The notes under the pieces are model-generated. The model saw only the letters and a list, made by a program, of their open reading frames with translations. It did no database searches and was not told the DNA's origin. The position numbers and the translations under genes are program-made. A stretch of DNA of 10,000 bases from Stramonita haemastoma (Eukaryota > Mollusca > Gastropoda > Neogastropoda > Muricidae), in the NCBI GenBank assembly GCA_030674155.1, contig CM060320.1, forward strand, positions 10,072,519-10,082,518, written 5' to 3'. Position 1 is the stretch's first letter, and every line of letters starts with the position of its first letter. Shown in pieces: positions 6,842 to 10,000 of this stretch.

Positions 6842-7109
6842 ATAAATTTAAGAGTGTGCAAGAAGTTTTCTGTGTGTTCACATACTAGACTTTGACTTAG
6901 TCTTCCATATGATTGAAAGGCGATAATGGAATCAGAATGTTTACAAATTGACAGCTCAGCTGCAACTTGTCTAGGCCTACACCCTAAGCACAGAGTCCCC
7001 AGTGCTCACCACCCAAGTCAACCACACAGGCCTTTCCCAAAACATGTTTGGGGAGAACTGGTAACACCTATACAGTCACAACTGTTTTGCCCCACCATTA
7101 AGGTATTGC
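6842..7109. other. Spacer between SINEs
   Basis: No gene or element identified. It contains one TAGGCCTA octamer (6972-6979) and a short palindromic CCCAAAACATGTTTGGG near 7037. Confidence 0.4.
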
Positions 7110-7121
7110 AATCTGACTTTG

Positions 7122-7417
7122 GGCTGCCGCTGTAGTCTAGTGGTTAGGGCGTTGGACTCGTAATCTAAAGGTTGTGGGTTTGATCCCAGCTTTCGGCTAT
7201 GGCGTTGTGCCCTTGGAAAAGGCACTTTACCGCTATTTTCTCACCCCACCCAGGTGTAAAAGGGGTACCAACCTTGTGTTGGGGGTTAACCCTGCGATAG
7301 ACTGGCGTCCTATCCAGGGAGGAGTCTATGACTCTCAGTCGCTTAACGCCACAGAAACCGGGATAAGCACCGGCCTGATGAGCCTTAGGCTCGGGACAGA
7401 CTTTAACTTTTAACTTT
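7122..7417 (+). mobile_element. Intact tRNA-derived CORE-like SINE with 12-bp TSD
   Basis: A perfect 12-base duplication AATCTGACTTTG (7110-7121 and 7418-7429) brackets a 296-base element. The head has an A box (TAGTCTAGTGG, 7136-7142 region) and a B box (GGTTTGATCCC). Its anticodon-arm fold has loop CTCGTAA, giving a Thr(CGU)-like anticodon on a 5-bp stem. The centre, TGTGCCCTTGGAAAAGGCAC to CAGGTGTAAAAGGGGTACC, resembles the CORE domain known from MIR-type SINEs. The 3' part contains GCGATAGACTGGCGTCCTAT, similar to tails I recall from animal LINE/SINE families. The end is a TTTAAC-type repeat. The perfect TSD suggests a fairly recent insertion. Family name not known to me. Confidence 0.88.
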
Positions 7418-7454
7418 AATCTGACTTTGACAATTATGTCTAAATACGACATCA

Positions 7455-7757
7455 ATGTGCATACACTTTAATATAAAAAGAAATTTTGTAATCCATTCCT
7501 ACTGTCACAAATTTGTTTACTCTTTTGAAAGGTGGAACAGGTTTTAACATATGCAAAAGAAATTCTGTGCACGTGTGTTTGCACACAGGGCCTGCATGAT
7601 TTACAAGTCTCATCCAAGAACTTTCAGGAGAGAGGAGTCAGTACTGATGTTAACTCCAGGGGGAAATTCCCTCAAACAGGTGCAGTGGTGGTGGCTCAAA
7701 CCTGGACCATCAGACCACGAGTGCAGTGCTCTAACCACCAGGCTACCCCACTTCCCC
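7455..7757 (-). mobile_element. tRNA-derived SINE, family A, minus-strand copy
   Basis: On the minus strand it starts with TAGCCTGGTGG (A box, 7745-7735), TTAGAGCACTGC, and GGTTTGAGCC (B box, 7702-7693). It then follows the 6.5-kb copy: GAGTTAACATCAGTACTGAC, TGAGACTTGTAAA, GTGTGCAAACACACGTGCAC, GTTAAAACCTGTTCC, GGAATGGATTACAAAATTT. It is diverged from the plus copy by scattered substitutions and small gaps. It lacks a clear GGGGACTGG hairpin tail. No convincing target-site duplication was seen, so the ends are approximate. Confidence 0.82.
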
Positions 7758-7839
7758 TTCATCCCTTTAGGTCTGGAACACTTAGTTCTGCCTCCAGACA
7801 TCAGCACAGATCTGCCATGCAGTGACTACAGTTACAACT

Positions 7840-8112
7840 ATAGTTCTATCCACCTCCTATCCCATCACCACTGCCTGAAAATATCCCACACTGACCAGTG
7901 CCCCTGTGGCACAGGCCCATAACCCCCCCTCCCATATCCTGCAGTCCTGTCTTACCATCAACACTCTCAGACACCAGACCTGGCCCAGCCCAGTAGAGCT
8001 CCAGGAAAAACTGTGAGGATTGGTGGGGTCACTATGACAGACTGCAGACTTTGCCATCCAGACTTGATTAAAAATTTAGCATAGCCAGGGAACGTAGTCA
8101 AAGAAGAATATG
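7840..8112 (+). pseudogene. Decayed LINE reverse-transcriptase C-terminus and 3' end
   Basis: Two frames together spell the familiar C-terminal tail of a non-LTR retrotransposon ORF2. Upstream is LKISHTDQCPCGTGP, a zinc-knuckle-like CPCG. After a stop at 7920-7922 and a frame change over a C run comes HILQSC, then LRHQTWPSPVELQEKL. In-frame TGA codons follow at 8014, 8035 and 8065 before a TAG at 8077. After it, GGGAACG...CAAAGAAGAA resembles the short 3' ends of such elements. It is 5'-truncated and inactive. The pattern is that of Jockey-like elements common in molluscs, named from memory. The clade is uncertain. Confidence 0.75.
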
Positions 8113-8830
8113 GAAACTATACACTAACTTTCAAGTAGACCACAAGCACAAAGTTAGGGCCAGCAATGTTGTTCAATGGTGTGTGTTGTCCAGCTAAACC
8201 ATGTGTCTCATTCACACACACAGAGGCTCCAGCATCACCTCAAGGGTATGAGAAAAGAACTGATACTGTCACAGTGGGTTTTATCACAATACATTTATTT
8301 TTTATCGACATCAAAGTTCAATTTTCTCTTTTATATCAGCACACATATGGGTATTTTCACAACAATATTATATGTTTTAACGCCATCATGGTTCAGCTAC
8401 CTACTTCAAATCAATTCACACATACTTTTTATACAACATTTCTATGTTTGTCATTATCACAGCTCCAATTAAAAAAAAAATCAGATCACACACATTTACA
8501 CAAAGTCTCTATTCTGATCACCATCACACTTCAATATTTCAAATAACTTTACACGGTCATGATCACTCAATACATGAGATCAACTTTGTCATTATATGCA
8601 CCGGAAAAAATCACAAAATAATCGTTTGATTATCATAGTCCAGCCAACCATAATGGCCAGATAATACCGCTGATATAACAACAACATAAAATACTGATGA
8701 CACATCTCAACACCGATGCCAAAACTCAAGGTAGTAGACAGTCTGAACCAAAGAAGGCTCACTGACCACACATCACTTCAAGGGAAGGTACCTGACCAAC
8801 ATCACAGAAATCTTTCTCACAGACAGACAC
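8113..8830. other. AT-rich sequence, possibly 3' UTR of a minus-strand gene
   Basis: Few microsatellites and no convincing open frame. On the minus strand an AATAAA lies at 8299-8294. That could be a polyadenylation signal for a transcript coming from the right, with the sequence to its right as 3' UTR. There is no coding exon in the window to support this, so it is only a possibility. The 126-codon plus-strand open frame at 8166-8546 reads as random AT-rich translation. Confidence 0.25.
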
Positions 8831-9150
8831 TATAGCTGAGTAGTTATGACCCTTTGACTTCAATCACATGGGTCTATAAAGTTGTAGATTAAAATCTCAA
8901 AAGCATCTGGTGAATTAAGGGTGGGGATTTTTATGATCTCCCAGGTCATCTTCACATGCAGTCCTGCCAGTGCCTTAATTCCCTTCATGTATATACCCAT
9001 GCAGAAGATAAGATTTGTATGATAATGATCCCATAATTCATGTCAGTGTTCAGTGAGTTACAGAAACACGAACATACCCAACATACATCCCTGAAGTCAG
9101 AGTGCAGCTACCTTCATGATTGGCAAAAACAGCTGCATAGGGAATATCTC
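8831..9150 (+). mobile_element. Old gastropod-type tRNA-derived SINE
   Basis: A degenerate A box, TAGCTGAGTAG (8833-8843), and a weak B-box region near 8886-8898 lie at the left. The body AAGGGTGGGGATTTTTATGA, TCTCCCAGGTCATC, CCTGCCAGTGCCTTAATTCC, GCAGAAGAT, ATGTCAGTGTTC, GAACATACCCAACAT fits a repeat I remember as very abundant in gastropod genomic sequence. This copy is clearly diverged, and both ends are blurred. The GCAGAAGAT...TAATGATCC segment parallels part of SINE family A. The identification is from memory and needs a repeat-library comparison. Confidence 0.65.
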
Positions 9151-10000
9151 ACCATAGTTAAACCTCGGAGCTCTTGCAGAGGAACAATTTTTTTTATACC
9201 CCTCCATGATTTTGACCTTGATCATTCCTGGTTACATGCAGTAAAAAGCTACCCTGACATAATGATGCAACAATGCACACGCCCATGCTTACATAGGCCA
9301 CTGCATATGTGCACTCTCAAACATGTTGATAAGGCAAACTGTATTCAGTATTCAAACAATTTTACCATGAGTTTTTTTTCCTCCTCATGTAAATGCAGTT
9401 TCTAGAATCATTTTCTTCCCACATGATGTTCATATTTGCACAAAAATATAAATCTATACATAACTTTTTTTGTTATCACAGAATAAATATATAAATATCA
9501 CAGAATTAGGTGAGCCAATGATGAAAGGCACTGACAAAGAGACACATGACAAACAAAGTTTCATATTGCTTAAACAATGTAACCACACCAGATTTATACC
9601 ATTGACCAAGTGGACATCGCTACTCCAAGACATCAGGAGAACAGTAGGCAGTGTGTAACCTTAGTGAAGTGACCTTTGAACCTATGCCCTGCACAAAGCC
9701 AGAGTGTAATAGGAGGGCAAAGGTTACATCCAAGACAAACTGTGCCATGCACTGTCCAAAGAAGTGTCTAAAAGTAACACATGAAGCAACACAGCAGCCC
9801 AAAATATAATCTAGCAGCACCGCCATTTTACTGTCTTTTTTAGTGAACAGATTTCATTTAAAAGATTTGGATGAAACTGCAGCCCAGAGATGAGTTAAGA
9901 CCAAAACAACAACCAACAGAATGTACAGTAGTCATGTTTACTTTGGACCGTGACTTATTTCTTTCTATTGTCTTGTGGCTGATGTACTTGTGTTGGTCAA
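9151..10000. other. Right end, no supported gene
   Basis: Both strands were read without finding exon-like segments with splice sites, RNA genes or element ends. A 68-codon minus-strand frame (9826-9620) starts with a good-context ATG (AAAATGGCGG) and is hydrophobic and Cys-rich. Nothing else supports it. Confidence 0.4.

Noticed and set aside
7122..7195. Functional tRNA-Thr gene
   Set aside because: The anticodon arm folds well, but there is no matching acceptor stem or terminator after the T arm. It is the head of a SINE with a TSD.
7165..7455. 96-codon minus-strand and 79-codon plus-strand open frames
   Set aside because: Both lie within the TSD-bounded SINE and are chance frames.
9620..9826. 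68-codon minus-strand frame with good start context and hydrophobic, Cys-rich product
   Set aside because: Short, no family resemblance, no splice or promoter support. Could be a small peptide but cannot be supported here.

Overview
This window looks like animal (eukaryotic) nuclear DNA, most likely from a gastropod mollusc. Spliced exons sit in AT-rich introns. Simple repeats are very dense: long GACA, CA, CG, TGAT and poly-G tracts. Several tRNA-headed SINEs are present, and one resembles a repeat body I remember from gastropod genomes. I see no prokaryotic gene organisation. The long open frames through the simple repeats are artefacts.

Left part (1 to about 4,070): the 5' half of one protein-coding gene on the minus strand, leaving the window at base 1. 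I assembled it from four coding exons: 4054-3979, 2970-2904, 1416-909 and 154-1. All three introns are GT...AG, and the reading frame carries through with phases 1, 2 and 0. The 268 visible residues have a basic Ala/Arg/Ser/Lys-rich N-terminus, a strongly acidic Asp/Glu/Tyr block, then ordinary-looking sequence that is probably the start of a folded domain. I do not recognise the family. Introns 1 and 2 each begin with a CTGT microsatellite 4 to 8 bases after the donor site, and exons 1 and 2 look like relatives by duplication. The start codon lies in the loop of a perfect 9-bp inverted repeat that also supplies two CACGTG boxes.

Upstream of that gene (about 4,328-4,517) are two long purine-pyrimidine alternating tracts (CG and CA/CG) with strong Z-DNA potential. 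From about 4,520 to 6,480 the sequence is AT-rich, with CA, TC and poly-G repeats and no recognisable gene.

Right part (6,500-10,000): a graveyard of retroelements. It holds two copies, in opposite orientation, of one tRNA-derived SINE. Between them is a near-intact CORE-like SINE with a 12-bp target-site duplication. Further right are a decayed LINE reverse-transcriptase C-terminus and an old gastropod-type SINE. A 5'-truncated retroelement 3' end with a 13-bp target-site duplication lies in intron 2 of the gene (2146-2296). It shares its terminal segment with the 6.5-kb SINE, suggesting a LINE/SINE tail-sharing pair. The last kilobase has no supported gene.
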